Positions 1 to 11,350 of a DNA stretch of 64,000 bases are shown piece after piece (within the stretch, counting starts at the first letter, position 1; the number at the start of each line of letters is the position of its first letter). A program made the translations under genes and the position numbers. The notes below the pieces were generated by a model. That model saw only the letters and a list, made by a program, of their open reading frames with translations. It was not told the origin of the DNA and searched no databases. Origin of the DNA: Laburnicola sp. R22_1 (lineage: Eukaryota > Ascomycota > Dothideomycetes > Pleosporales > Didymosphaeriaceae); assembly GCA_014281115.1 (NCBI GenBank), contig JACONQ010000009.1, positions 2,108,001-2,172,000 of the forward strand, read 5' to 3'.

Positions 1-1239
1 ATAGGCCCCTATAGCTACTTTTTATAATAATAATAATATTTTTATTATCTTTATAATATTAACTATAGTTATTATATACTATTATTACACCCTATACTAT
101 AGCGTCTATTAAGAAAAAGTCTCCTAACATCCTAAAGGGCCTCCTAAATAGTGGCCTATAGATACTAGCAAATTTTAAGCATAATAAATAGAAGGATCTT
201 ACTAAGGTACTTAGTAATTACACCCTTTTATTATACTATATACTAATATAGATAGGGCTTTATATTTAAAGATAAAGAGGTTAGCACTATTCTTTTATAT
301 TAGATAAGGTAGCTTTTAGAAAAATTATCCTACTAACTATAAAGGACTATTTAAAGGTGTACTTAGTAATAGCGCCTATACTATTATATAGAGGTCTTGC
401 AATACACTCTATAGTAAAAAGAAAAGGCACTAGACTTTACTAAATTAGCTAATTAAGCTATATAATATTAGCTTAAGAAGAAGCTTTATAATAATAAGGA
501 CTACTAACTACTTTTTAAAGCGCAAAAGTATTAATAGCTTATATAGAAAGAAGAAGAGCTTATATAGTCCTACTTTAAGAACTAAAAAAGTAGTATGTTA
601 TTATATTCTATTATTATATATTAGTTAATTAATAAGAAGTAGACAACTAGTTAGAGGCAAAACTAATAGCTATATATAAGAAGTAGGATAAGATTAAAAA
701 TAAAGTTAATCTAAGGGCCTACTAAGCAGCCCTAGCTAAGCGTAGGATTGTTGCTAGTAAGAAGAAAGGCCCTTCTATACTATAGAGTTATATAAGTAAA
801 TAAATCTTTAGTTATAGTAGTATATAAGATAGGCCTAAGAAAACTTAAGGCTAATAGCTTTAAGAGTAAGGCTAATAAGAAAGAGTAGAAGGACTTCCGC
901 AATAGTATAGGCAATATAGGTCTAACTACTAAGAAGCTAGCAATAGTTATTAATAAGGAATAGTTATAAGTTTATTATACTTATTTATTATATACTTTTA
1001 CTAATAATTATTAGTTGCTATAAGTCTAGTCCTTTTACTAACCTTATTAACTATAGTAAGAATAGTATACTTAATAGCAATAAGGCGTATATTAAGAGAA
1101 ATAGTAATAAAGAGTGTAAAAAGAAAATTAAGAATAATAAGAAGAAGCTTAAGGCTTATTGCTAGGAGCTGCTAAATAGGTATAACTCTAATATTATAGA
1201 TAAGAATATAGACTTTAAAGGTTTCTTAGACTTTAGGTG

Positions 1240-1362
1240 CTTAGGTACTAAGGGGGGTTTAGACAATAAAGGGGGCTTAGGTGCTAAAAGGATTTTAAAT
1301 AATAAGGAAGTTTTAGATAATAAGGGGGGCTTAGGTACTAAGGGAGTTTTAGATAATAATTA
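1240..1362 (+). repeat. G-rich degenerate tandem repeat, coding-like
   Basis: Degenerate repeats built from GGCTTAGGTACTAAGGGGG and TTTTAGATAATAA blocks recur about three times. In one frame they read as a simple peptide repeat of the LGTKGG / LDNKGG kind, so this may be the relic of a repeat-encoding gene inside an old element. It is conspicuous because G runs are otherwise rare here. No family is recognised. Confidence 0.5.
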
Positions 1363-2426
1363 GCGTATAGAATAAAATAAGCTAAAGTTATAGTTTTGCT
1401 ATAGCTAATTATTATAGCTAATAATTATATACTAGTTGCTAAGAATGCCGCCTATAGTAGTATAGTAATATGCTAATTACTACCTAAAACTAACTTTGTA
1501 ATAAAGGGCTATATACTAGTCTAGACTTAAAACTAACTTATTATTAGTATACTATGCTACACGCTATTTCTAGCTAATCTTAATATTAGTTCAATACTAC
1601 TATAGTTAATATTATAGAATTTAGTTTATTTTATCCTTTTTTAAACTACTATTCTTTTAAACAACTATTTAATTAGTTATTATATTTTTTTATTATACTA
1701 ATATCTTTAAGTGCTATATTAAGTGCTACACCTATTCTAGAAATTAATATACAGTCCTATATTAATAACCTAGTTATTCTATTACTAGATACTCTTCTTA
1801 GATATAGAATCCTAGCCCTATAGGCTAATAGATTAGGAAGTAGAATAATTTGTCTTATTTAACGTCCCCCTTTAGACTTTTAAGACTTAGAGATAGGAAA
1901 AAAAATATTTACTATATAGGACGCGTAGTAGTCTAATACTTAATAGGCTAAAGATAAACAAATCTATAATCTACACTAGAACTCTTACCTTTATATAGGT
2001 ATTATTTAGACTATATTCTAGAAGGGCGTAGAGTACCCCTCTAGTTATTTATATATATTCTGTCTTAACTATAGCTATGTACTATAATACCTAAGCGTTA
2101 ACTCTACTAGTACCTAGCTAATTAGTACTAAGCACCTTCTTAACTATATAAGGTCCTAAGTATATATATAGTAGAATAAGCGTATTTATAAAAGGACTTT
2201 CACTTTTTAGTATAAAAAAGCAGATAGCTATTTTATATTCTGTATACTCTTTATAGGCGTTTAAAACTAAACTTATATAGGTAGTAAATAATAATAACTA
2301 GTTCTTCTAAATAGTAGAGCTATTAAATAGGCTCTATAGCTAGCTATATAGATATTAATATCTAATACTCTATATTGGCAAGGGTGGAGGATGTATAGGA
2401 TAATTATATAAGAAAAAGAAATAATA

Positions 2427-4633
2427 TATTCTATTAGTAGCCTAAACAGAGTAGTTCGCCGAATAGTTTTTCTTGGCAACTTCGAGGTCCCTCATAACTT
2501 ATTATAGAACACCACCAACGTTACTTTATAGTAATTTATTATAACCTACTATAACTTATAATATACTAAGTTACTATTTAATCTACTTTTTACATTATGC
2601 AGCCTCTTTGCGCGACTATAGCAGCCGCGTAAAGCTAAGGAGTCTTTCTTAGCAGTACGAACTTACAACAAGACTCCCTATAATATATAATATATTATCT
2701 ACTATACTATACGTAGGCAATATATAGTATACTTATTATAATTCGTAGTAAAGTATACTATATCTTAAGTAGTACTTTATCTAATTTTTAGTCACTAAGT
2801 GTGTACTATTGCAAGATAAAGTTAACCAGTTATTTTTGGCCTTGTAGTAATCTATAATAAAATTACTCTAATTTACTATTAACACTATCTAAAAATAAGC
2901 CACTAAGGGTAATATCTAACTCCTCCTCTATCTCTTTATCTATCTAATAGGTCCTTGCGTTGTGCCTAGGCTCTCTGCACCTCCTATAGTAGTGTTGTAT
3001 TAAGGGACCTGCCTCTCCCTTACTACTACTTCGCGCCCTTTTTAACAACTTTACCCTAATAGAATGGCTTTCTACTCCTAAATATACTCTCTAAGCAAAG
3101 CCTAGCATTTTATCTTTCTAAATACGCTTTCTTTTACGCGTTTTTTACTTTGTTAGAATCTTAATTTGCTTCTTAAGTTTCTTAATACAGGTCTCTTAAA
3201 GTATACTATAGTAGAGCATAAGTTTAGCACTTTTTATAAGCTGTGAGTAGCTTAATTTAGTATTAGATAGAGACTAAATAAAAGAGTTGCGTACAAGCTT
3301 TAACTAGAATCTAAACTTAAGGGTATTACTTAGGGTCCTAGCTTGCTATAGTATATCTAGTAGGGTACCCTAAGGTGGAGTGTGAATACACATATTAAGG
3401 CAATCTACTACCACTAACACATCTAAAGAAATAAGCCTAGAGGCCTTAAAGACTTTTTTGCAGTTTTCTAGTATAAATATATTAAAAAACGCGTTGCAAA
3501 AGGCTAGTAGAAAGCCCTCTTTATTAATATAAAAGACGCGTTAGCGCGCTAAGTTCTACACGCGCTAGGAGTACTTTAGCTTTAGTAGCGTGAAACAAAC
3601 CATATTAAGTAGCTAGAGAATATAAGATAAGTGCGCTAGTATATAGAGTGTTAGGATCTTCTATTCTAGGCAATAATTCTTAAAATCCTAGGAGTGGTAG
3701 CTCTTATAGTTATCTAGAATAAGTAACCTCTATAATCCTATTATGCGCGGCCTTGTATACGCGTTAAAGTGCTTTAACTACGCGACTCTAAGCTCGCTAT
3801 TAGTCTAGCTAGTCTTAGAGACTAAGAGCTTCTAATTGCGGGAGATACTAGTCTCCTTATACTATACTAAGATATAGACTCGCCCTTTATAGATAATAAA
3901 GGGTAGAGTAGTATACCTAGTAGCGCAAATACTCTAAATTACTATAACCCACTTGTAGTTGCCTAGCTAAATAAGCGTAGGTTAAGAACGTCTTTCTAAA
4001 CTAGTTATAATCTTTATTAAGCTAATAACTCCTATTTAGAAGCCTATTTATTAAAGTTATAGATATCTTTATTCTACACTCTATACTTGGCTTTTGTGTT
4101 CTCTACTAGCTAAAACTACGCGTCTATAACCTCTAGATCTTTCTATTATATCCTCTATTAGTCCTTCGCTTAATTAAAAGCTATTTTAAGCTTAGGTACA
4201 TGCTTTACAAAGCGCTAAGCCTAGTATTATCCTATAGAGTCTTTGTGCCGCGCAGCTAGCAGTTTATTAACTATATCTTCTACCTTACCTAGCTAGAGTG
4301 CAAATCCTCGCGAATTTAGGTTAAGGATATATTGTATAAGCGTCTGCTCTTTAGTTATAGTAAGCTTTGCTATGCCTAATTATGTATCTGCTTAGGCGGT
4401 AATTCTATTAATTTAATTACTTAGTGTAGACTTTAGAATATTATATGCTGTAGCAGCGCGTTTTAGGCTTAAAATTTGCTTATTCTAATAGGCGTAAAGG
4501 GCAAGCTTAATTCTGCCTTCTTAATTAGATAATAACGCGTTGTGTTATTAAGACATTATAATTTATAGTAAAGTGTTGTAATCTTGGCAAAAACTGTCCG
4601 GCGGACTAATCTATCCAGGCTACTAATAGAATA
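2427..4633 (-). mobile_element. Fot1/pogo-type DNA transposon nested in an LTR, degraded
   Basis: Inverted repeats of about 44 bp lie at 2,429-2,472 and 4,588-4,631. Both start TTCTATTAGTAGCCT and differ mainly by transitions. Between them, on the minus strand, the remains of a DDE transposase of the Fot1/pogo (Tc1-mariner superfamily) type can be read. At about 2.2 kb the size is right for the family. Insertion split the LTR at an AT-rich site. A TA target duplication is compatible, but mutation prevents certainty about the exact ends. It must be younger than the retrotransposon it interrupts. Confidence 0.8.
3480..3960 (-). pseudogene. Core of a degraded Fot1/pogo DDE transposase
   Basis: Reading the minus strand through many stops gives blocks typical of DDE_1 transposases: GNYKWVIVI then SICATRYTTLPFIIYKGR (the 'cognate' patch before the second Asp), RLLILDNYKSYHS (second catalytic Asp in LILD), NYCLE and LTLYILAHLSYIL (the family's LPAHSSHxLQPLD region). 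Stops fall where Gln or Trp codons are expected, consistent with C-to-T and G-to-A mutation. The flanking parts of the transposase are less legible. It is not functional. Confidence 0.75.
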
Positions 4634-7600
4634 TGTTAATATAATAGTACTAACTTAGTATTAATTACTTATCTCTATAGAGAGTATAGATAGAAAGGAG
4701 AAGGTTCTATAGCATATAGGCCGCGACGCATAGGCATTATATAATCCCTATATAATACTATTATATAGTAATATTAAAACTTTAACGCTCTTAGGTGCCC
4801 TTGCCTATATAGTGTATAGACACTAGTAACTTTTTATTTTTAAAGTTACTATTAGTAGTTCTCTCTTCCTTTGTACAAACTATCTACTTATTAATATTTA
4901 CTCTATCTATTTATTATCTCCCTATTTATATATCTCTTACTTTAGCTAGTCTACTCTAGTTAGTAGAAAGATTTTATTAACTATTTGTTATACTTTGTTA
5001 CTATTTATTAGAGGCGTAATTAGGCTTATTAGTAGTAGAGTAGTAGTCTAGCTAATAGTAGTTAAGAATAAGATTACGCAATTAATAATAAGTTTATAGC
5101 AATAATATATTATTTATATAGAGTTCTTTTTACTTAGTTTATTCCTTGTATAATAGATAAACCTATTTATCGTATCTATTTAGGTAGCGATATTAGGCAA
5201 TTGTGCAATATTAGATAAGGGGAAGAGAAACGCTAGTAAGGGGTAGGAATTAAGGCTCTGGACAGAAGGGAGAGGCATATAAGGTGGGCTTTAGTAGACA
5301 TTAATCTAGCATCTATAGAGGGCTTCCCACGCATCTTATGCAGACATTAATTTTAAGAAGATTATAGTTTAAAATAATGTGTCTATATCTATAATATATA
5401 GTGCGTCTCTAGTTCTAATGCGTATAATATTAATAATAATCTTATAGTTTAAGTAGTTGTTATTTTTAATAGTGAACTTAAAGCAACGCGGGGCTTATTT
5501 ATATAATTAATAGTAGTGGCAAAACTTCTAAATTTTATTTAGTATAGTAGTATCTACTTTACAGCTAGCATTAGTAAGCACCTTCTAAAGTCTTTTTATA
5601 TACGGATGTCTAAATTATTAATAAAGGCGACGGAGTTCTTATTTAGTAAAGAAAGACATAGTTTTTTTCTTACTAATATTAAAGAAAGGGTGTCCCTATT
5701 TGCCTATAATAGGTATAGTTATACTATTCTTTTGTATAATAATATTTAGAATATTATTAAAGTAGGCACCTAGCTTATTAGTATCTACTAATAATAGCAG
5801 AAATAGTATTAGAGTGTCTAGAATATAGTAGGTAACTATTCCTATTAGATTTATAATTTATATAGTTCCTAGAGATTCTTATAGGTTCTAACTTCTAAAG
5901 CTAATATTAGTGTTGCTAGGTGTCTAATTAATTTTTATATAGGAATTCTCTTATACTTATACCTCTAGCTATACTTTGCTAATAGTAGAAGTTCTTACTA
6001 TACTTATATTTTATAGTTTACCATAGTATATTATATAGTATTAATTTTTAAAAATAAACTATTCTACACACTTCTTTAGCTCTATTTTATAAATATATTT
6101 ACTAGTTATATAGTAAAGATAGGTAGTAGTAGTTAGGTAAGATACTTAATTATTACTATTTTTATTATTTTTACTCTACTCTTCTTTTTATACAAAATAG
6201 GTTCCTTGTTATTATTATACCCTTCTATATCTTAAATACAGGACTAAACAATTTTGTATAAAGGCGTTTTATTATTATACTCTTTATAAAAGATAATATA
6301 CTACCTTATTGCGTAGGTACGCTTATTACATAGATAGTTAAAAGACTAATAACCTTTCTTATAGCACACAAAATACTTCTTTAGTCTTATATAAATATTA
6401 TTTAATTAGGATCTAAATTGCGATAATAATAGTACAAATTATCTATAAAATCCTTATCTATAAGGGCCTAGTTATCTCCCTCTTTATATAGAAAAGTTAT
6501 ATTTATAATTAGTATAGTATATATTAGTCTCTTATATGTACTAATTAAATTAGCAATTAATTACAACTTAAATTAACGTATAGAAATTAGTAAATAGAGT
6601 TTTATAGGTAGGCTTAAAGGTAAATATAGCCTACTCTAGCTCTAAGTATCTATAGTATACTTATATAATAGTAGTATAGAAAGGAATTTTCCTGGTAAAG
6701 TCTACACCTAGTACTCTTTATATAAGAGTAAGTCTATTAATTATTACCTCTAAGACTTTATATAGACTTTTATTAGAATTCTTGCGCTAGTATTATATAA
6801 AACTTATTATAGTCTAGTCTATTTAATACTAGTTATAGTTAATAATAGTGTTAAAGTAACTATGAAGTGCTTTATATAAGCACTTCTATAATTATCTAAG
6901 ATAAATAGTATAGAGGTAATACTATGCCGCACAGCTAATAAGAATATCTAGGCGTTTGTATAAATTTATAAAGATTCTAGTCTTATCTACTAAAATATTA
7001 TATAGAGTTCTAGTATAGTTATTATTCTTATTCTATACCTTTTACAATTAGATTGTCTTATTAGCTAGAATTCTTTAAGAAGGTAGGTTGTGCTTAGGCA
7101 AAAGCTTATATAAGTTAAATTATAGTATAGGCTTAGTCTATATATATTAGTATAGTACCTTTAATTTGCGTTTAACTAGTAGTAGTTCTATTCTATATAG
7201 TATTTAATAATTAAAAGTAAAGGGTTAAAATAGCAGTTAAGTACTATATATAAAGAGTAATAGTTTACTTAGTTATTTATATAAATAAGATTATTCTTAG
7301 TACTTATATAAAGGTTCTCTTAAAATATCTATAAGGACCTATAACTATATAGGTGCCTATAGTAGCAGCGGCTTACTTTATTTAGGTTTGTGCAATAGCC
7401 TAACTAGCTTAGGTATTTTTAAAATTAGCTTTAGTATTTATATATAAGGAGTTAAGCAAGCTAGCAAAGGTAGTAATATATAAGTAATATTTATATTACC
7501 TTAGGCTAATTTATATAGTTTACTAGCACTTATAGCTCTAGTATCTATCTTTAGTATAATACCCTTTTCTTTTAGAATATAATAAGCTCTCTTATAAACG

Positions 7601-8337
7601 CATCGTTTAACCTTAAAAAATAGTACTTTTCCTATTCTTTAAAGTTTTCCTAAAATAATTCTAAGAAAGCTATCTCTTTTAGTATAATATATAATAATTA
7701 GCAATAGTATATACTATATATAATTGCATTTCTATTAAAGAGAGATTATCTACTAGGTTAATCTTATTCTTTTAGTACTTAGATCTTATTCTCTTGCGCA
7801 GTATTACCTCTAATATTCCTATCCCTTTAGTATACTTATTATATAGTCTAGTATATTTAGGTATATTAGTATTATCTTATAAGGTAAAGGTAGTAAAGGT
7901 AGGGGCTTTATATAAAGTAGTAGTAGGGGTAGTTATTATATAACTAGTTTGTTTAATAAGTTAGTTATATAAAGGATTACACTTTATTAGAGTTTAGTAT
8001 TATCTAACTATATATTTATATAGTTACTAGTAGTATACTTAATATACTATCTTTTCTTAAATTTTATATAGTAGTAATATCTACTTACTAACTTAATAAA
8101 AAAGTTAATCCACTATTTCTATAGATATGAATAGGTTTTATATGTCTTATATAATCGCTTTCTTTATTTTATATAGTAGTAATAATTACTTACTAACTTT
8201 ATAAGGGTTTAATCTACTATCTTCTTATATATAAAGGATAGAATATAATAAAACAAATTATATAGCTAATAATAACTTATATAATTTATTTTTACTCTTA
8301 CTAATTTGCAGTTAAGAGTTAGTTAACTACTAATTAG

Positions 8338-8624
8338 TGTTAAACAGGCTCTATAGCTAGCTATATAGATATTAATATCTAGTACTCTAGATTAGTAAGT
8401 GTAGAGGGTATATAGGATAATTATATAAGGAAAAGAAATAATATAATAGGACTAACTTAGTATTAATTACTTGTCTCTAGAAAGAGTATAAATAGAAAGA
8501 AGAAGATTCTGTAGCATATAGGCTGCGGCGTAGAGGCATTATATAATTCCTATATAATACTATTATGCGGCAATATTAAAACCTTAACACCCTTAGGTGC
8601 CCTTGCCTATATAGTGTATAGACA
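8338..8624. repeat. Right LTR, uninterrupted
   Basis: A 287-bp direct repeat of the split LTR at 2,321-4,822. It begins TGTTAAACAGGCTC and ends TGTATAGACA, followed immediately by the AGAGC target duplication. It shows the pre-insertion sequence into which the Fot1-type element jumped in the other copy. Confidence 0.85.
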
Positions 8625-8799
8625 AGAGCAACTATTCTTTTAACGCTTTTTCTGTTTCCTTAGGCCTAACACAATAATAACTAGCTAATATAGGTTTTAC
8701 TAGATATTTCTAAATAAATTTAATACTGCTAAGGTAGCTATTTTTAGTAATAGTAGTAGGGCAACTAAACTCTCTATCTTGCTTAACGCGTAGTCTGTG

Positions 8800-10650
8800 G
8801 CTAATTACCTTAGCTTTTTAGCTATTAATAGTTACTATATTAATAATGCTTAGTAGCTTAAGGAGAAGCTGCTTAACTTTATACTAATATGTGATAGCTA
8901 TATTAGAGTATTAATAGTATTAGAGGTACTATAGATCCTTAAGGATATAGAAACTGCGCAGAAGCTCCTAGCAATTATATATAATAATACTAGTAATAAT
9001 AGCACTCTAGCTTAGAGTATCTAGCACAAACTATTAGAGGAGAATATTATCTAGAACTAAAAAAAGAATATAATTCTATATCTTGCTTATATTATTACCC
9101 TTATAGTTTAAGACATTATCTATTATATTAAGTTGTTAGTGTCTATTAATATTAACTTTAGAGAGACACTATAGTGGCAATATATAAATAAAATCTAGGC
9201 GTATATATCTATCCTAAATTCCCTTTATAAGGTACGTTAGCTATTATTATATAAAGTTATTATAGACTAACTAGTACGCAGCTCTGTGCTATTTGTATTG
9301 CAATTAACTAGTTACTATAGTAATTTTAGTAATTTCTTATAATATAGAGTAACACACTACTAAAGAAGCAATTGTCTATAGTTTAAAATATCTAAATAAG
9401 ATAAAACTCTACGCATAATATATACGAGCGCGCACTAAAGCTTTAGGCAAATATTATTATATAGCTAGAGAAGGAGATTATAATACAAATAACTAGGAGA
9501 TTAAACGCTTTTGCTTATAGTAATACTATGTTTTTTTTTACAACTAAGGGGTTTCTAATAAAATTATTACAATAATAGCAGTTATCCCTCCTGCTATTGT
9601 TAACATAGAAAAGCGTTTTAAGGTAGTGTTAATAAAAAGAGATTAGCGCATTATAAGCGAGCTAAGCGAGCTTGGCGGACTTGGCGCGCCCGAAGTAATA
9701 CTATAGAGGAAGACTTTAAAGACTTTAAGAAACTTTAACTATTAGCCTTAGAATAGTTATATCTTAAATTAATTACCTTTATACTCTAGAAGTTTAAGAA
9801 GGCTATAAACTTTCTAAATAAGAACTAGAAATCTCAAGTTCTATATATCTAGCTTATGTATAACTAGCTCTTTAATTTTCTAGATAAAATAAATAATATT
9901 AGATAGCTAGAAGCTATATAGACTGCAGCTAAGATAGAATAAAAGAAGTTACACAAGTATTACTTAAGAATAGATAAGAAAAAGAGTTTCTTATTTAACT
10001 ATATAATAATATTAAATTCATTATAAAAGCTTATAGCATATAAGGTAATATAATTATAGCTATTTATTATAGTTATATACTAATAGTTATATAGAATAAG
10101 ATATAAGAGGCCTAGGACAAGTATATATACTACTAATAGTTCCTAGAGTACCTTAATTACTATAATAGCCTAATAGCTAGGGACCTTACTCTAGTCTTAA
10201 ATACTAATCTAAGATAGTTATAAGACAGTAAATAGTTTTAAAAGCCTTCTTTACTACCTAGTTTATAGTCTAGTAGTCTCTCTACCTCTAGCTAAAGTTT
10301 AGCTACGCTAGATATTAATTATAACTTAGGCCTAACTTAGATAAAAGAAGAAATATACCTAAGTACTCCTATAGTTAAAATGAGTAATAGGTTTAATATA
10401 CTAGTATAGTAGAAAGTTTATTAAATATCTTACCTCTAACTTATATAGGTTGTAAAGAATATTCTAGTAGTGTAAATTTTATAAATAGATATTAAGCGCG
10501 TCTTTAATACTAATAGGGATATAATTAGGAATTATAGGCATAATCTCGCTACTTAAATAATTTAAAAGGTTATAATAGTTACGTTTATAATAGCTAATAA
10601 GCAATCTATAAAGTTATTAGATCTTAATATAAAGGAGGACAATTTAGAGA
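8800..10650 (+). pseudogene. hAT-family transposase relic in two blocks
   Basis: Translation through stops gives three landmarks in the right order. Near 9,063 a block reads LYLAYIITLIV-DI, resembling the CLAHxINLxVQDIL segment of fungal hAT transposases. At about 9,727-10,020 LALE...FKKAINFLNKN and LHKYYLRIDKK...YIIILNS resemble the LEPFKxAT and KLxKYYxKTD...LdP segments. At about 10,494-10,560 KRVFNTNRDIIRNYRHNLAT resembles the ERVFNTARDICHYRRGRL dimerisation region. Frames shift between blocks. A 164-bp retroposon with its own target duplication sits between blocks one and two. The ends of the hAT element itself were not found. It is not functional. Confidence 0.6.
9530..9693 (-). mobile_element. 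Short poly(A) retroposon, copy A, with 11-bp target duplication
   Basis: The element is flanked by identical copies of AGTAATACTAT at 9,519-9,529 and 9,694-9,704. On the minus strand it ends in a run of A preceded by CCCCTTAGTTGT. No terminal inverted repeat is present. A poly(A) end plus a long variable-length target duplication is typical of non-LTR retroposition (a SINE, or the 5'-truncated 3' end of a LINE). It lies inside the hAT relic, so it inserted later. Related copies lie at 11,142, 13,934 and 19,152. Confidence 0.7.
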
Positions 10651-10954
10651 CTATAGCGCTATTAGATAATGGGGATAATTTATATAAACTACTAGCTAAT
10701 AAGAAGACTATTAAAACTATATAAGGTTTTAAGATTTTAGATAGTAAGCTACTAACTCCTTTTTATTAGGAGTAGCTACTATAAAAGTAGTTAAGGCCTT
10801 AGCGCTACTATAGCGTTAGCAATAATAAGATGTAATAAATATACGTGTTAATAGTAAAATAGCGTTAATTTTACTTTTACTTAGATCTCTTTTCTTATAT
10901 ACTTTTAGAGAGTAACTAAAGTTACTAATTTTATTACTATTAATTTTATATAAT

Positions 10955-11350
10955 ATAAGTTATACAACCCTAATAGGTACCTTAACCTAACCTATACCTA
11001 GGAGTCTATACAACCTAATCTAACCTATACCTAAGGTCTATGCAACCCTAACCTAACCTATACCTAGGGTCTATACGACCCCAACCTAATCCTATACCTA
11101 AGCTAAGTACCCCAAACCTATTTACTAGCCTAGGAATATCTAGTATTATTATAATATTTTTACTATAAACCCCTTAGTTGTAAAAAAAAAACTATAATCT
11201 ATTCTATATAACTCTAATCTAACCTATAGCCTATATAACCCTAATCTAATTTATATCTATTACTAGCACAAATCTATAGATAGAGGTTAGGTTAAAGTTA
11301 GGATCTTACGTAAGAGAATCTAACTCTAACCTAACCTATACCTATTTGCC
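10955..11350 (+). repeat. Degenerate CCTAACC-rich tandem array
   Basis: Units of about 33-37 bp recur, built on CCTAACCTAACCTATACCTA followed by GGGTCTATACAACC-like sequence, at 10,980-11,110 and again, weaker, at 11,200-11,345. A retroposon fragment at 11,142-11,191 separates the halves. The CCCTAACC motifs recall the fungal telomere unit CCCTAA, but the array is not a clean telomeric repeat. Confidence 0.6.
11142..11191 (+). mobile_element. Retroposon family, 50-bp 3'-end fragment
   Basis: This stretch matches the last ~45 bases of copies A-C, ending AAACCCCTTAGTTGT plus poly(A), in the opposite (+) orientation. Only the poly(A)-proximal end is present, which fits severe 5' truncation. It splits the CCTAACC array. 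Confidence 0.6.

Larger units (their letters stand above)
2321..4822. repeat. Left LTR, interrupted by a nested transposon
   Basis: The LTR is in two pieces, 2,321-2,426 and about 4,634-4,822, which match the first third and the rest of the uninterrupted LTR at 8,338-8,624. Removing the insert gives about 295 bp, close to the 287 bp of the other copy. Differences between the copies are mostly transitions. Confidence 0.85.
2321..8624. mobile_element. LTR retrotransposon, RIP-degraded, with 5-bp target duplication AGAGC
   Basis: Two direct repeats of about 290 bp bound a 3.5-kb interior (4,823-8,337). The right repeat begins TGTT and ends GACA; the left begins TATT (a G-to-A change) and ends GACA, giving the TG...CA termini of LTRs. 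The five bases before the left LTR (2,316-2,320) and after the right LTR (8,625-8,629) are both AGAGC, a perfect target-site duplication, so this is one complete insertion. The interior has no intact frame and I could not identify reverse transcriptase motifs, so superfamily (copia or gypsy) and orientation stay open. The left LTR is split by a nested DNA transposon. Confidence 0.85.

Noticed and set aside
1243..1362. CRISPR-like spacing of the G-rich repeat
   Set aside because: Units are adjacent and degenerate with no unique spacers, and the genome is fungal.
2273..2479. 68-codon minus-strand frame at the left LTR
   Set aside because: It spans the junction of the LTR and the nested transposon's inverted repeat; it is open by chance in AT-rich sequence.
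9530..11191. Inverted pair of poly-T/poly-A ends that looked like terminal inverted repeats of a 1.66-kb element
   Set aside because: The left copy has its own 11-bp target duplication (9,519 and 9,694), and hAT coding blocks lie on both sides of it. The two ends are independent retroposon copies in opposite orientation.
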